Positions 9,842 to 19,577 of a stretch of 64,000 nucleotides of DNA are shown piece after piece. Source of the DNA: Rehmannia glutinosa. Lineage: Eukaryota; Streptophyta; Magnoliopsida; Lamiales; Orobanchaceae. The stretch lies in contig JABTTQ020002551.1 in assembly GCA_016081115.2 (NCBI GenBank), positions 434,001 through 498,000 of the forward strand. Reading direction: 5' to 3'. Each line of letters starts with the position of its first letter. Within the stretch, counting starts at the first letter, position 1. The position numbers and the translations under genes were made by a program. The notes under the pieces are model-generated. The model ran no database searches. It had not been told where the DNA came from and worked only from the letters and a program-made list of their open reading frames with translations.

Positions 9842-11033
9842 TTCAAACGCTTTTGCACATGCGGATGTTTTTATATTGCATTTAATGATGGCATCATGAC
9901 ATTGCATGATTCAATGATGATCCATATAAGCATCATAGACACATGGGCTATGTTGCTTAACAAAAGACCAGCAACAAACTGCTTCTACTTCCATGCTCAA
10001 CATTCTGTAAGTTTTATTTAAAAGTGTCATTTTATGCTTTATAAGTATTAATTTGAATCTTAAAAGTATCACACTTGTGCAACAGATCTACCTTGAAAAT
10101 CTTTTGAGAGATAAAGGCGGGATAATAGTAAAAATTGAGAGATTTTTGGAATCATTGGATGTCAAGTGGAAACAGCCGAGACCTCAGCACCGTGGATTCC
10201 GTAAGAATATCTCCCAAGTTTTGCTTTGGAATTTAGCTTTTCTTCTTATAAAATGCAGATTTTTGTCCTGATTTTCTTGTTAAAAATGCAGATTTTTGTG
10301 CCAATTTGCTACAAGCAACATTATATCTGTCTTTGTCATCAACTTTGTTGATGCAAAAGTGCAATATCGGATAATTTGGTGCATAATGAAAATGTTGCTC
10401 GACTATATCGATCTAGCAAAATTGGTGGTAAATTATTTAGTTGAAAAGTATTACTCATTATTTGTAATACGTTGAATTAAAAAATATCACTTTCTATGTG
10501 AAAAGTATCACTTTTCATATGAGAAGTATCACTTCTCAAGTGAAAAGTATTACTCATTATTTGTAATACTTTGAAGTGAAAAGTATTACTCATTATTACT
10601 CAGTAGTGTGATCTCGTTCTTTAATTCTCAGCAAAGAGAAATGAGCATTTTCTTGAAGGAGAAAAACCACCCCAAGGCTGATGATGTTCCAAAATATGAA
10701 TTTGATAATGTCAAATTTCCATGGCAAAGAAAAATAGCCAACATTGACTGTGGTGTCTTCCTAATGCACCACATGGAAAATTTCCAGGGGCTTGTTTACT
10801 CAGAACCGGATTTGCGTAAGGTATGAATGTTTTTGCAAATTAGATTAGATTAAATTTCTTTGTTTTATATTATTTTTATTTATTTTACCTTTGTTTTGTG
10901 TTGTTTTTATTGAAGGTTGGTGAACAGCGCAAATTAAGGGCTTCTTATTCGCAAAGATTGTTCTCGTAGGTGGAATGAATTAAGAGTGCAAGTTGAGAAG
11001 GAAGCAATTGAATTTATAAATCAAACAAGTTGA
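9842..11033 (+). pseudogene. ULP1 catalytic domain exons
   Basis: Five exons carry the C48 peptidase domain. The first has HDSMMIHISIIDTWAMLLN. The third has VPICYKQHYICLC, whose His (CAT at 10319) is the expected catalytic His, and a GAT at 10370 in the position of the catalytic Asp, although a frameshift separates them. The fourth has NIDCGVFLMHHMENF, with the nucleophile Cys (TGT) at 10749. The final exon ends in VEKEAIEFINQTS and a stop. Conservation of all three catalytic codons argues for fairly recent constraint or recent insertion. Confidence 0.75.
10435..10600 (+). repeat. AAAGTATCAC copies in a ULP1 domain intron
   Basis: Several motif copies and AAAGTATTACT variants lie on the plus strand. 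Two isolated copies also occur in the intron at 10020-10075. Confidence 0.85.
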
Positions 11034-11234
11034 TTGATGTATGTAGGGCTCGGTATAGAATGAAAGAGAAGATTTGTTTCTAATTTTTATGCATGTATAA
11101 ACTAGTTTGGTGCAAGTTACATTGATAGGTATTGAATAGTTTTTGGTTGTATGATTTTTGGGAAGATGAGAGAAAAGTTGTTTTCACATTCGTAAATTGG
11201 TGTGGTTGTGAATAAGCACATTTGTAATCGTTGA
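11034..11234. other. 3' flank of ULP1-like gene
   Basis: AT-rich sequence with no recognisable coding content; presumably 3' UTR and spacer. Confidence 0.4.
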
Positions 11235-11985
11235 TTGTTTTAAAAGTACCACTTTCTGTAAAAAAGTATCATTTTTGTGGTTGAAAGTATCACTTTCTGT
11301 AAAAAGGTATCATGTCATGATGAATAGCCTCCAATCGGAAAAGTATCACTTCTTGTTACAAAAGTATCACTTTCTATTAAAAAGTATCGTTTTTTGGGTT
11401 AAAAGTATCACTTTTGTTAAAAAAAGTATCACGCCAAGATGTATAGCTTTCAATTGGAAAAGTATCACCTTTTTGGGTTAAAAGTATCACTTTTTGTTAC
11501 AAAAGTATCGTTTTTGGGTTAAAAGTATCATTTATTGTTAAAAAAGTTTAATCTCATTAAAGTATAGCTCTCAATCGAGTATCACCTTTTGGGTTAAAAG
11601 TATCACTCTTTCTTACAAAAGTATCGTTTTTGGGGTTAAAAGTATCATTTAGCGTTAAAAAGTATCATCTCATTAAAGCATAGCTTCCCATTAGAAAAGT
11701 ATCACCCTTTGGGTTAAAAGTATCACTTTTTGTTACAAAAGTATCGTTTTTGGGCTAAAAGTATCATTTATTGTTAAAAAAGTTTAATCTCATTAAAGTA
11801 TAGCTCTCAATCGAGTGTCACCTTTTGGGTTAAAAGTATCACTCTTTCTTACAAAAGTATCGTTTCTGGGGTTAAAAGTATCATTTAGCGTTAAAAAAGT
11901 ACCATCTCATTAAAGCATAGCTTCCCATTAGAAAAGTATCACCCTTGGGTTAAAAGTATCACTTTTTTGTTACAAAAGTATCGTT
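11235..11985 (+). repeat. AAAGTATCAC array between the two MULE genes
   Basis: Motif copies are organised into a larger unit of about 238 bases marked by AAAGTATAGCTCTCAATCGAG near 11557 and 11793. This lies between the tail-to-tail genes and keeps the plus-strand orientation. Confidence 0.9.
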
Positions 11986-12108
11986 TTTTTTTTTGAACCA
12001 AAATTCAATAATAAAAAACGGACAATTCAACAATACTAAAAATCGAACAATTCAATACTAAAAATCTGGACAACCCAACAATACTAAAAATCTAAAACAG
12101 TAGGAATA

Positions 12109-12294
12109 CTAAAATAATCGAGGATTAGGAGTCTTTGAACCAAACTCCTTGGATGGATGTGAGCTTGTTGTATCAGTACTTTTCTTCTTCTTGTTTTTTC
12201 TTTGAAAATGCCCCTTGATCCTTTGCCTTCTCCCCTTTGTAAATCGAACGTGTAGGATCCAAAGATATCTTGTTAGAAGAATTAGAAACCTCAT
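12109..12294 (-). pseudogene. Basic C-terminal tail of the transposase
   Basis: The frame contains TKGRRQRIKGHFQRKNKKKK, similar to the TKGR-RIK basic tail of FAR1-related proteins, probably a nuclear localisation segment. The usual final zinc knuckle is absent. The stop codon lies at about 12109. Confidence 0.55.
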
Positions 12295-12329
12295 GTTGCC
12301 CCGTAGAATTCGGTGTATTCATCAATGCA

Positions 12330-12736
12330 TCAACATGACTAAAGAATCTCTATTGTAGCCATCTTCGATGATTCTTCTCGCCTCCTCATTGTCTTGGCAT
12401 TTTAGAATAAGATTATAATAGTTTCGTGCCATTTGATGCCGCCAAGGAACACAATCCTTCGGTCTGTGAGAACTTTCACCATCTTATTGAACTTCCCCAC
12501 AACTCTGTTTTGACAAATTTTGTCCATCTTTTGACAATGTAACACTCGGGAATCTTGGAGATAGAATGCATATGAAATACTCTTAAGCTATGACAACAGA
12601 GTAAACCACACTCCTCAAATTTCTTACAAGAACAGTTTATGAGCATATTTAAACAATCATACACCACACGATGACAAAGAACCCCATCACTTGGCATTGA
12701 AATGTCATAAACCATGATGTTTTCTTCAACACGCAC
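12330..12736 (-). pseudogene. SWIM zinc finger exon of the transposase
   Basis: The open stretch 12476-12736 encodes INCSCKKFEECGLLCCHSLR, a CxC...CxH SWIM finger typical of FAR1 and MULE transposases, followed by IPECYIVKRWTK. Downstream to about 12330 another frame gives helical sequence expected after the finger. Confidence 0.8.
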
Positions 12737-12808
12737 AATGATGCATTAAAGAGAGATACTTTTAATAAACTCACTCTCAAACTCTTTAAAAAGGGTCAAT
12801 GTATATAC

Positions 12809-13284
12809 CTCAAGAAAGATGTCTCAACATTCCATCAATGGTAGTACAGACGTTGGAATTGATCTTGAGCATGGAATTCGTTTTCTTTTTCATTGTTCCT
12901 CCAACGCTTTAATGTTCCTTGAAAAATTCCATAAAATTGATCGAGTTGTTGTTTTCTTTGCATTAAATCCTATTGCGCCTGTTCGTACTCTCACTCCTTT
13001 GTGAAGATAATATCCATGCATGAAAAAATATCCTTGCTTAATGCAAGACACCATTTCTCCTTCAAATCATACATGCGCCGAAACCAAGAATCATCATGCA
13101 ATTCATACTCCAAAATCATAGAATTCGAAGAAATTTCAAAGTCTCTTTCATCAACACAACCAAGTCAAACATTTATTGAATGCTTCTTTGAAAGAATTAA
13201 TTTTTTTCAAAGCGTCCAAACCGACTTATAGCATTCGGTGAAGGTGCAAAGACATAGCCTGTGCCTTGTTTGAGGAAAAACACG
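12809..13284 (-). pseudogene. MULE transposase DDE core, second part
   Basis: The exon begins after an acceptor-like TTCTCAG at 13285. Shifted frames show MYDLKEKWCLALSKD and SQRSESTN, the latter being a conserved block of FAR1-type transposases. Several frame changes occur. It ends at CTTGAG|GTATAT (12809). Confidence 0.65.
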
Positions 13285-13324
13285 CTGAGAAGAAGTAAAA
13301 CAAAATTAACCATATATGTTTTGA

Positions 13325-13570
13325 GGGAAAAGTATGTAATTTTCATGTTAAAGTATCACTTTTATAGCTAAAAGTATCACTTTTAGATATAAAAGTATCA
13401 CTTTAGATATAAAAGTATCAGCGGACAAAAGTATCATGAACAAAATTAATCATATATGTTTGGGGAAAAGTATCGATTCTCATGCTAAAGTATCACTTTT
13501 ATAGCTAAAAGTATCACTTTTAGCTATAAAAAGTATCGCAAAAAGTATCAGATTATTGTCATAAAGTATT
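13325..13570 (+). repeat. AAAGTATCAC copies in a transposase intron
   Basis: About ten copies with ATAGCTA spacers. They read on the plus strand, antisense to the gene, unlike the repeats of the upstream introns. Confidence 0.85.
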
Positions 13571-13573
13571 TAC

Positions 13574-13939
13574 CTTTTCAATTGCATTGCTTATTGCAGG
13601 TCTTGATCGGTGAACAAAGTTACGGGACATTTTCCACCCATTGATTTTGTAAAGACTTGAAAAAGCCACTCAAATGATTGATTTTTCATCGGATAAAAAA
13701 GCACACCCAAACATGACGTTCTTCCGGTGGTTGTTGACCCCAACAAATGGCGCACAAATCAAGTTGTATTTATTAAATGCGATATGTTGTGTCAAATATC
13801 ATAACGTCACCGTATATCTTATAGTCTTCCTTCATCATGGAATCCCTCCAAAAGACATTAGATAATCTACCAAATTCATCCAACTTCACTCTAAAAAAGA
13901 AATCCTCCTCTTCGACATCTTGTTGATATAAGATGTCAA
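13574..13939 (-). pseudogene. MULE transposase DDE core, first part
   Basis: Conceptual translation in shifted frames reads LDEFGRLSNVFWRDSM, then GDVMIFDTTYR, whose Asp fits the first catalytic residue of the MULE DDE/D domain. It continues with CAPFVGVNNHRKNVMFG and TLFTDQD, a candidate second acidic position. The exon ends GAAAAG|GTAAATA at 13574. Confidence 0.7.
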
Positions 13940-14569
13940 TTAACGCCGTGCATCGCCACCTTCTATTGCTTTCATTTTCAATCTATTAACAAAATTCAAA
14001 TGGTCTTTCGAGTATGACCAAGGCTTTGTTCGCCCCCGATCGTGTACCATATAACGGTAAGATTGAGTGGCTTTCATCCCACAAGATATCATATCCTCAA
14101 TAGCTTTGCCTTTTTCATTTGTAATGACTCTCTCGGAACGATGTAAATGGCTCCATTCTCGTTTCTTGTGAGTTGATGGTTGTGTTCCACAATATCTTTG
14201 AACTACCTCGTAAAGCCCCTCTCCATTTAACTTTACTCTAATTGAAGCTTTACATCCGGTGCGTGTAACATTAGCCCTTTTCTTTTCGGCTGCAGATTGC
14301 TTAAATCCAGCAGAAGAACATACATAGTATTTCTCAACAACAACTCCTGTTTCAGCTGTAGATTTTCTAGTAGTCGATTTTCGTACACTAAACCCAACAA
14401 AGACGAGCATGACGACAATACAATCGATGCATATCCTTAATTGTTTTTCTTGTTATATGCAGAAGACAACCACCCACATCAAACTCATCTTCATCTCCAT
14501 TATCAACTACAGCCCCATTGGAATTACTTACTTTATCACCCTCATCACTAGAGGCATTAATTGTGACAC
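13940..14569 (-). pseudogene. FAR1 DNA-binding domain of the transposase
   Basis: The frame reads INASSDEGDKVSNSNGAVV, then after a one-base break near 14400 VGFSVRKSTTRKS, RTGCKASIRVKL and LHRSERVITNEKGKAIEDM. The Cys/His pattern corresponds to the WRKY-GCM1-type zinc finger of FAR1 proteins. In MULE transposases this domain recognises the terminal repeats. Confidence 0.8.
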
Positions 14570-15645
14570 CTAAACATAATACTTTTGGTTAGAAATGTGA
14601 TACTTTTAATTGAAAAAGTGATACGTTTTACTAGAAAAGCAATACCTGAAAAACTGAAGTGATACTTTTGGTTAGAAATGTGATACTTTTCATTCAAAAA
14701 GTGATACTTTTCACTTAAAAAGTGATACTTTTTAATGAAAAAGTAATACTTCAAAAACTTAATTGACAACATCTAAGCGTAATACTTTTGGTTAGAAATG
14801 TGATGCTTTTCATTCCAAAAGTGATACTTTTCACGAAAAGTGATACTCTTTAATAAAAAAGTAATACTTCAAAAACTTAATCGACAAAAAATGGGAAGCA
14901 CATTACCTTGACTTCATGGAGTGTTGTATCATTTGCATCTGTGTGGCAATATTGACTTCGGCATTTTGAGGAGCAGACAAGAATTGTGACAACATCTAAG
15001 CATAATACTCTTGGTTAGAAATATGATACTTTTCATCCAAAAAGTGATACTTTTCACTTAAAAGTGATACTTTTTAATGAAAAAGCAATACTTCAAAAAC
15101 TTAATTGACAACATCTAAGCGTAATACTCTTGGTTAGAAATGTGATGCTTTTCATTCCAAAAGTGATACTTTTCACTTAAAAAGTGATACTTTTTAATAA
15201 AAAAGTAATACTTCAAAAACTTAATCGACAAAAAATGGGAAGCACATTACCTTCAGCTTCATGGAGTGTTGTATCATTTGCATCTGTGTGGCAATATTGA
15301 CTTCGTCATTTTGAGGAGCAAAGCACCTTAATTGTGACAACATCTAAGCATAATACTTTTGGTTAGAAATGTGATACTTTTCATTCAAAAAGTGATACTT
15401 TTCACTTAAAAAGTGATACTTTTACTAGAAAATCAATACTTGAAAATCAAGTGACAAAAGATAGGCAATACATTACCTTGACTTCTTGGAGCATTACATC
15501 ACAATCATCATCTGCGTCAATTTTGATTTCGTCACCCTCATCACTAGAGTCAATGACGGTGACAACATCTAAATGCAATACTTTCCATTAGAAACCTGAT
15601 ACTTTTGATTGAAAAAGTGATACTTTTAGCTATAAAAGTAATACT
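14570..15645 (-). repeat. AAAGTATCAC arrays (minus orientation) in transposase 5' introns
   Basis: On the plus strand these read GTGATACTTTT. They fill the introns between the duplicated exons, with copies also before the exon at 15568. Orientation is opposite to every copy left of 13570. Confidence 0.9.
14907..15568 (-). repeat. Tandemly duplicated acidic exons with their introns
   Basis: Three exon-like segments of 92, 93 and 89 nt (15568-15477, 15343-15251, 14995-14907) each begin with an acceptor TTTAG or CTTAG before ATGTTGTCAC and end AAG|GTAATGT. The start of the large exon at 14569 (GTGTCACAATT...AGTGATGAGGG) is a fourth relative. The first exon joins in frame to the start codon exon and reads VIDSSDEGDE. 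Each is embedded in AAAGTATCAC repeats read on the minus strand. Confidence 0.7.
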
Positions 15646-15702
15646 TTTAGGCTTAATGGAAGAATTCATACCTTCTTTGGCAAACTCTTTTATATTGTCC
15701 AT

Positions 15703-16213
15703 TTTTGTTCTTCAACAAAACTCACATGAAAATTTTGGAAAACAAAAAAGAAGAAAAAGTTTTTCTTACAATAATAAACACCAATACTAACACAAATTTC
15801 ATACATATATTTTTGTAACAAAAGGTAAACCGAATCGAAATTCTACATACCGTGTGACACAATGAGAGAACGCGAGCTGAGGTTTTTATGTTAATTCACG
15901 TCGAGAGAGGGAGACAGAGAGAACACAAGCTGAGGATTTTTTTCGCCCTCTCTTTGTTTCATTCGCCCCCCCAGGAGGAGACGAATTGTTCTGGGGAACA
16001 CGAGCTAGGGCACGAGCTGAGGGAGACGACCTGTTGCTGGGGGAACACTAGCTAGGGTGCGAGCTGAGGAAGACGACCACAGTCTGCCGGGAAACACGAG
16101 CTAGGGCGGGTGGTAGCCGAGTGGGATTGGTCCGATTTACAAAACCTAGCGGTAAAAAGGGGTCGGGATTGGTTAGTCTAAATTAGCGGGTTTCTCTAGG
16201 CCGGGCGGGTTAT
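15703..16213 (-). promoter_or_regulatory. Presumed 5' flank of the transposase gene
   Basis: Between the start codon and the right TIR lies a stretch with GAGAG-rich and GGGGGAACACGAGCTAGGG-like near-repeats (about 15860-16115). It probably contains the transposase promoter and leader. No TATA box stands out. Confidence 0.4.
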
Positions 16214-16275
16214 TCTAAATGGAGCTCCGTCTCACGGATCTAGATCCGTGAGACGGTCTCACAAGAGAGTGCCCC
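16214..16275 (-). repeat. Right terminal inverted repeat of MULE
   Basis: The reverse complement carries TGTGAGACCGTCTCACGG, matching the left end, followed by GATCTAGATCCGTGAGACGG. The outermost ~15 bases have diverged from the left end. Confidence 0.8.
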
Positions 16276-16284
16276 TAGATCTAA
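16276..16284. repeat. Right 9-bp target site duplication of MULE
   Basis: TAGATCTAA is identical to 5940-5948. Confidence 0.85.
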
Positions 16285-16566
16285 TTAGAGACGCAAATTT
16301 AATTTTAAAGTTCGTTATGATGCAGAGCGCAATCGATTATAAATTAAAAGCTAATAAGAGAAGGGAATTTATATAGCCTTGTCTTAAAAAAAAAAAAAAA
16401 AAGAACTTTTACTTCTTGAGGGTCACACTATAAATTATACAAGAATATCATTTCTTCTTGAAATTATATCATTAAAAATTTTGTTATATTAATTGGTTTC
16501 AAAATAGAAAGCATATATTAAATGCTTAAAATACGAGTTCTCGTCCACCCAAAATAAACCAAGTAG

Positions 16567-16567
<1 letters not shown>

Positions 16568-16600
<33 letters not shown>
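16568..16600. repeat. (TA)n microsatellite
   Basis: An uninterrupted run of about 16 TA dinucleotides. Confidence 0.95.
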
Positions 16601-16601
<1 letters not shown>

Positions 16602-17384
16602 AATGGATCAAATGAGCCAACCCTTTAAGGTAACTAAGAACATAAGACCACATCTAGATCATTTTATTTAATAAGCAATGGTTGATTTTGCTCCTCATTT
16701 AAATCGGTGGCTCCTCATTCAAGGACAATAGAGTAATTTTGTGATTAAATATAAGATATATATTTGTAATTGCACTGTTTTGTATTTGGTATACCAAATT
16801 CTTCCTTTATCTCAATCCCGCGATTAGTGCTTTAGTTTTTTTTCAAAAATCAAAACTGTCTCTCATCTCTTCTCTCACGAACAACGCTCCTTCCCCACGT
16901 TCAAAAGCGTACATTCAACTTACCTAGTCAATTTAATTCTCTTCAACAGTGCGATTCGGGTGTGTCTTTGCTAGAATTCGAACTTCTCATAATTTGGGTG
17001 CAAGAGTTTGGTGAGTGTATTTGATTTAATTTCGTGTGGTGCGATTTTAGTACTTCATCGCTGCTATGGTTCTAGGGTTTGTTGATTGTTATTTTTTATG
17101 GAATTTTTGTTCATATGTTGTGTGTTTACAGTTTATCTCCGTTCGATTTCTCATTTTCTTTTCGGAATTTATCTCAATGTATATGTCTTTTTATATGTGT
17201 GTTTATATGCACTGTGTATTATGAGATTCCGAAATTGGTTTATGATGTGTTAGAGTTCGTAAATTAAGTTGTTCATTGTACATATGATTATTTAGTTTTA
17301 AGGTATGAATTGTGTATATTTATATTTGACATTATGTGCACAACGTGCAATGGTGTTTATCCTATGTATATTAGGGTGTTGCAT

Positions 17385-17610
17385 GTTTGTATAATGTATA
17401 TTTAGTTATATAATAATGTATATTTAGTTATGTAATATTGTATATGTAGTTGTGTGATAGTGTATATTTGGTATATAATAATGTATTCTCGATTGTATGG
17501 TAATGTATATATATTTAGTTGTATAATAATGTATGTTTAGTTGTGTAATAATGCATATTTAGTTGTATAATAATGTATATTTTAGTTGTGTGATAATGTA
17601 TATTTTAGTC
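17385..17610 (+). repeat. ATAATGTATATTTAGTTGTGT minisatellite
   Basis: Roughly ten units of about 20-23 bases with substitutions. It ends immediately before the LINE tail. Confidence 0.85.
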
Positions 17611-17626
17611 GAGGCAATTTCATAAT

Positions 17627-17795
17627 ACAACAACAACAACAACAACAACAAAGTAAGCATTAATCCCACTACGTGGGGTCGGCTATACGGATCATATCGC
17701 GCCATCGTTACGATCATAAGCCATATTTTCATTTATGTCTAGGTATAACATGTCTTGTTAAATAGCTTCTTTCCAAGTCTTTTTAGACCTACCTC
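17627..17795 (-). mobile_element. 3' end of an RTE-type LINE (interrupted copy)
   Basis: On the minus strand this is the 3' end of the LINE at 24689-27695, finishing in a (GTT)n tail seen as CAACAACAAC at 17627-17651. The independent LINE fragment at 60477-61236 has the same order (AAAAAGACTTGGAAAG..., GTGGGATTAAGGC..., GTT tail) without interruption. The gypsy element 17796-24688 separates the two halves. Confidence 0.85.
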
Positions 17796-19321
17796 TGTGA
17801 GGCTCAGATTTTTCAACCGTAGGCGACACGATTGCGGGTATTACTTTCTTATTCGATACAAATTTTAAATATTCCGATAATTTATTCTTATATTTACTAT
17901 TTATTTTGCGATTCGAATTATGTTAATGGATTTAGCATCTTGATAACTATTTACTACTAAATTAGTATTTTAAAAATACAATACATTTGTCTTGAAAGAT
18001 CATTTAGTAAATATTATATTTTGAAACAATAATACGTGGGGTTTACCTTATATAAAAATCCACCTTTTATATTGAAATAGCAAGTGTCTTATACTTGATT
18101 TTGTCAACTTACTTATTACTTGATTTAACTAATTTATATTTGGAATCATATTTATTTTATGGTGTTTGTTAATGACACTTATTTTCACTTCTTTAACCAT
18201 TGTCGATCTCTTCCGACTTTTAACGCGGGCTTTTAACCGGTTCAACTTGTTCTTGAGTGAATAAAACTTTTTGAGCATAATATATTTATTTTTATTTTAA
18301 AATTTCGAAATTAAAATTTAAATATTTTAAAATAATTGTATAATTTAATTAATTACTTGATTGATATATATTGTTTTTACTAGTACTATTGATTTTAAAT
18401 TTTATTTGGTACCTTAGATTTTAAGTGATGATATAATACTTGGAAATTATTAGACACCTTATAACTTAGATGGCTCATTACATTAGTGTAGGAGCTTGAC
18501 TTATGATAAGTGATTGTGGGATTGTAAAGTGATTTTTGGACTTGATATTTAACATAATTATCATCAACTTTTGGACAAAAAAAAAATTGAGACATTAGTT
18601 TGGTGATTGACCGTCCACTATGGTAGGGAAGAAGAGAACTTTAACAATTAGACACCCATCAATTATTGTAGTTGATTCCCCACCTCACTACCACTCCATC
18701 CTATTTTATTCACCCCATTTTCCCACTTTTTTATTCTTTAATCTATTCAAACTTCATTCACCAAACACCACAAATTCTTCTTTATTTATTTTACTTCTAG
18801 CCCCATACTTTGACCATATACTTGTTCCCCATGCATACAACACACACAAGACTTAACAAAAATATTCCCCACCCCTTCTCTCATGGACGGCCATTATGGC
18901 CTAAAGGGACAAATTTCATTTCACTTTCATCTCTATCTCAAAAGAAAAATCTCCCCACTCTCCCTACATTTCATCATCTTCTTCTTCTTATAAACTTAGT
19001 AAAAAAAACAAGAATTTCCTCTCATGCTTCCAAAAATCCGAACCACCAAAAATTATTCTTTTCTTCTTCTACAATCACTCCTTAAAATCTTCAAGCCTAC
19101 CTCATTCCCTACAAATTAATTTTATTTTTTCCCATCTTGTGGTATACGTAGAGGTCTCAACTTGAAGTTATTAAGGAGACTTGGACACAAGCTTGAAAGG
19201 ACTTTCAACCATCACTAGAAAGCAATATATCAAGGTAAAATTGGAGTTTTAGCACCTTCTTCTTCTTCCCTATTAATTTCGAATTTAACACCCCAAAAAA
19301 AATCACATTTTGAAGTGATAG

Positions 19322-19404
19322 GGGCTGACCTTGGAGCTTTGGTTAATAGGTGATCAAGTTCTTAAGAGACTATCAATTTTGACTACAACTTTCAACTACA
19401 CAAG
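19322..19404 (+). other. Exon-like module 1 in LTR
   Basis: An 83-nt segment starts GGGCTGACCTT after a TAG and ends CACAAG|GTAAGTG. It is the counterpart of 3498-3582. Confidence 0.5.
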
Positions 19405-19500
19405 GTAAGTGTGGTACATTTGGCCTATTCCTTCTCTTTTTCCCTCCTTAGTTTAATTCTTCATTTTCTAACTCAAAAATCCTTGTATTATTTGACTTAG

Positions 19501-19577
19501 GGGCTGCCTTAAGTGAAGACTAAAATCCTCAAGGTCTAGTGGCATATCACTTTACACCAATCAACCAAACAAACAAG
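19501..19577 (+). other. Exon-like module 2 in LTR
   Basis: A 77-nt segment follows TTTGACTTAG and ends AAACAAG|GTGGGTGG; CTAACTC lies about 30 bases before the acceptor. It is the counterpart of 3685-3754. Confidence 0.5.

Larger units (their letters stand above)
6713..11033 (+). pseudogene. ULP1-like (C48 peptidase) gene captured in MULE
   Basis: This is a multi-exon plant gene. Exons I can place are 6713 to about 6956 (basic N-terminus, MEEDPKTPRTRMP...), about 7052-7101, 7591 to about 8583 (globular domain), 9218-9758 (charged), 9842-10006, 10086-10200, 10292-10427, 10604-10820 and 10916-11033 (stop TGA). Introns show GTAAG donors and TTNCAG-type acceptors. The last exons form the ULP1 fold, which in the family cleaves SUMO or ubiquitin-like tags. 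Catalytic His, Asp and Cys codons are visible at 10319, 10370 and 10749. Frame changes occur near 7640, 8245, 9870 and 10330, so as read it is broken. The gene runs inward from the left TIR and faces the transposase gene. Exact exon joins are inferred by eye. Confidence 0.75.
12109..15702 (-). pseudogene. FAR1/FHY3-type MULE transposase gene
   Basis: The gene starts with ATG at 15702 (MDNIKEFAKE, donor at 15671). Next come several duplicated acidic exons (15568-15477, 15343-15251, 14995-14907), a large exon with the FAR1 DNA-binding domain and first transposase block (14569-13574), an intron (13573-13285), the second transposase block (13284-12809), the SWIM zinc finger (12736 to about 12330) and a basic tail ending at 12109. 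Domain order is that of FAR1-related MULE transposases, which bind TIRs and catalyse excision. Single-base frame changes occur near 14400, 13935, 13735 and within 13200-12820, so it is non-functional as read. Confidence 0.8.
5949..16275. mobile_element. Mutator-like element (MULE) with transposase and ULP1-like genes
   Basis: The element is 10.3 kb, flanked by a perfect 9-bp direct repeat and ending in inverted repeats. The left end contains TGTGAGACCGTCTCACGG and the right end contains its reverse complement. Two genes run inward from the ends: a ULP1-like gene on the plus strand and a FAR1-type transposase on the minus strand, meeting tail to tail around 11.0-12.1 kb. Introns and spacers hold many AAAGTATCAC motifs. 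MULEs carrying ULP1-like genes are known in plants (Kaonashi/KIMULE in Arabidopsis, CUMULE in melon); I infer this is a relative. Both genes have frame breaks, so the copy is probably not autonomous as read. Confidence 0.85.
16285..17626. other. Unassigned AT-rich stretch with simple repeats
   Basis: The region contains an A-run at 16386-16402, a (TA)n run near 16568-16600, a C/T-rich patch at 16850-16960 and a minisatellite at 17385-17610. No open frame resembles a known protein. The composition resembles the subterminal region of a decayed DNA transposon, but I cannot assign a family. Confidence 0.3.

Noticed and set aside
7110..11985. Regularly spaced short direct repeats that might suggest a CRISPR-like array
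   Set aside because: Spacers are not unique, the motif is only 10-17 bp with variable spacing, it lies in introns of a plant transposon, and the DNA is eukaryotic.
12819..13231. Two plus-strand frames (61 and 76 codons)
   Set aside because: Both are antisense to the transposase exon at 13284-12809, where the minus strand reads the conserved SQRSESTN block.
14557..14772. A minus-strand frame of repeated KYHF/ITF-type peptides
   Set aside because: It is a translation of the AAAGTATCAC intron repeat; similar artefact frames occur at 7477-7680, 8559-8792 and 11275-11481.
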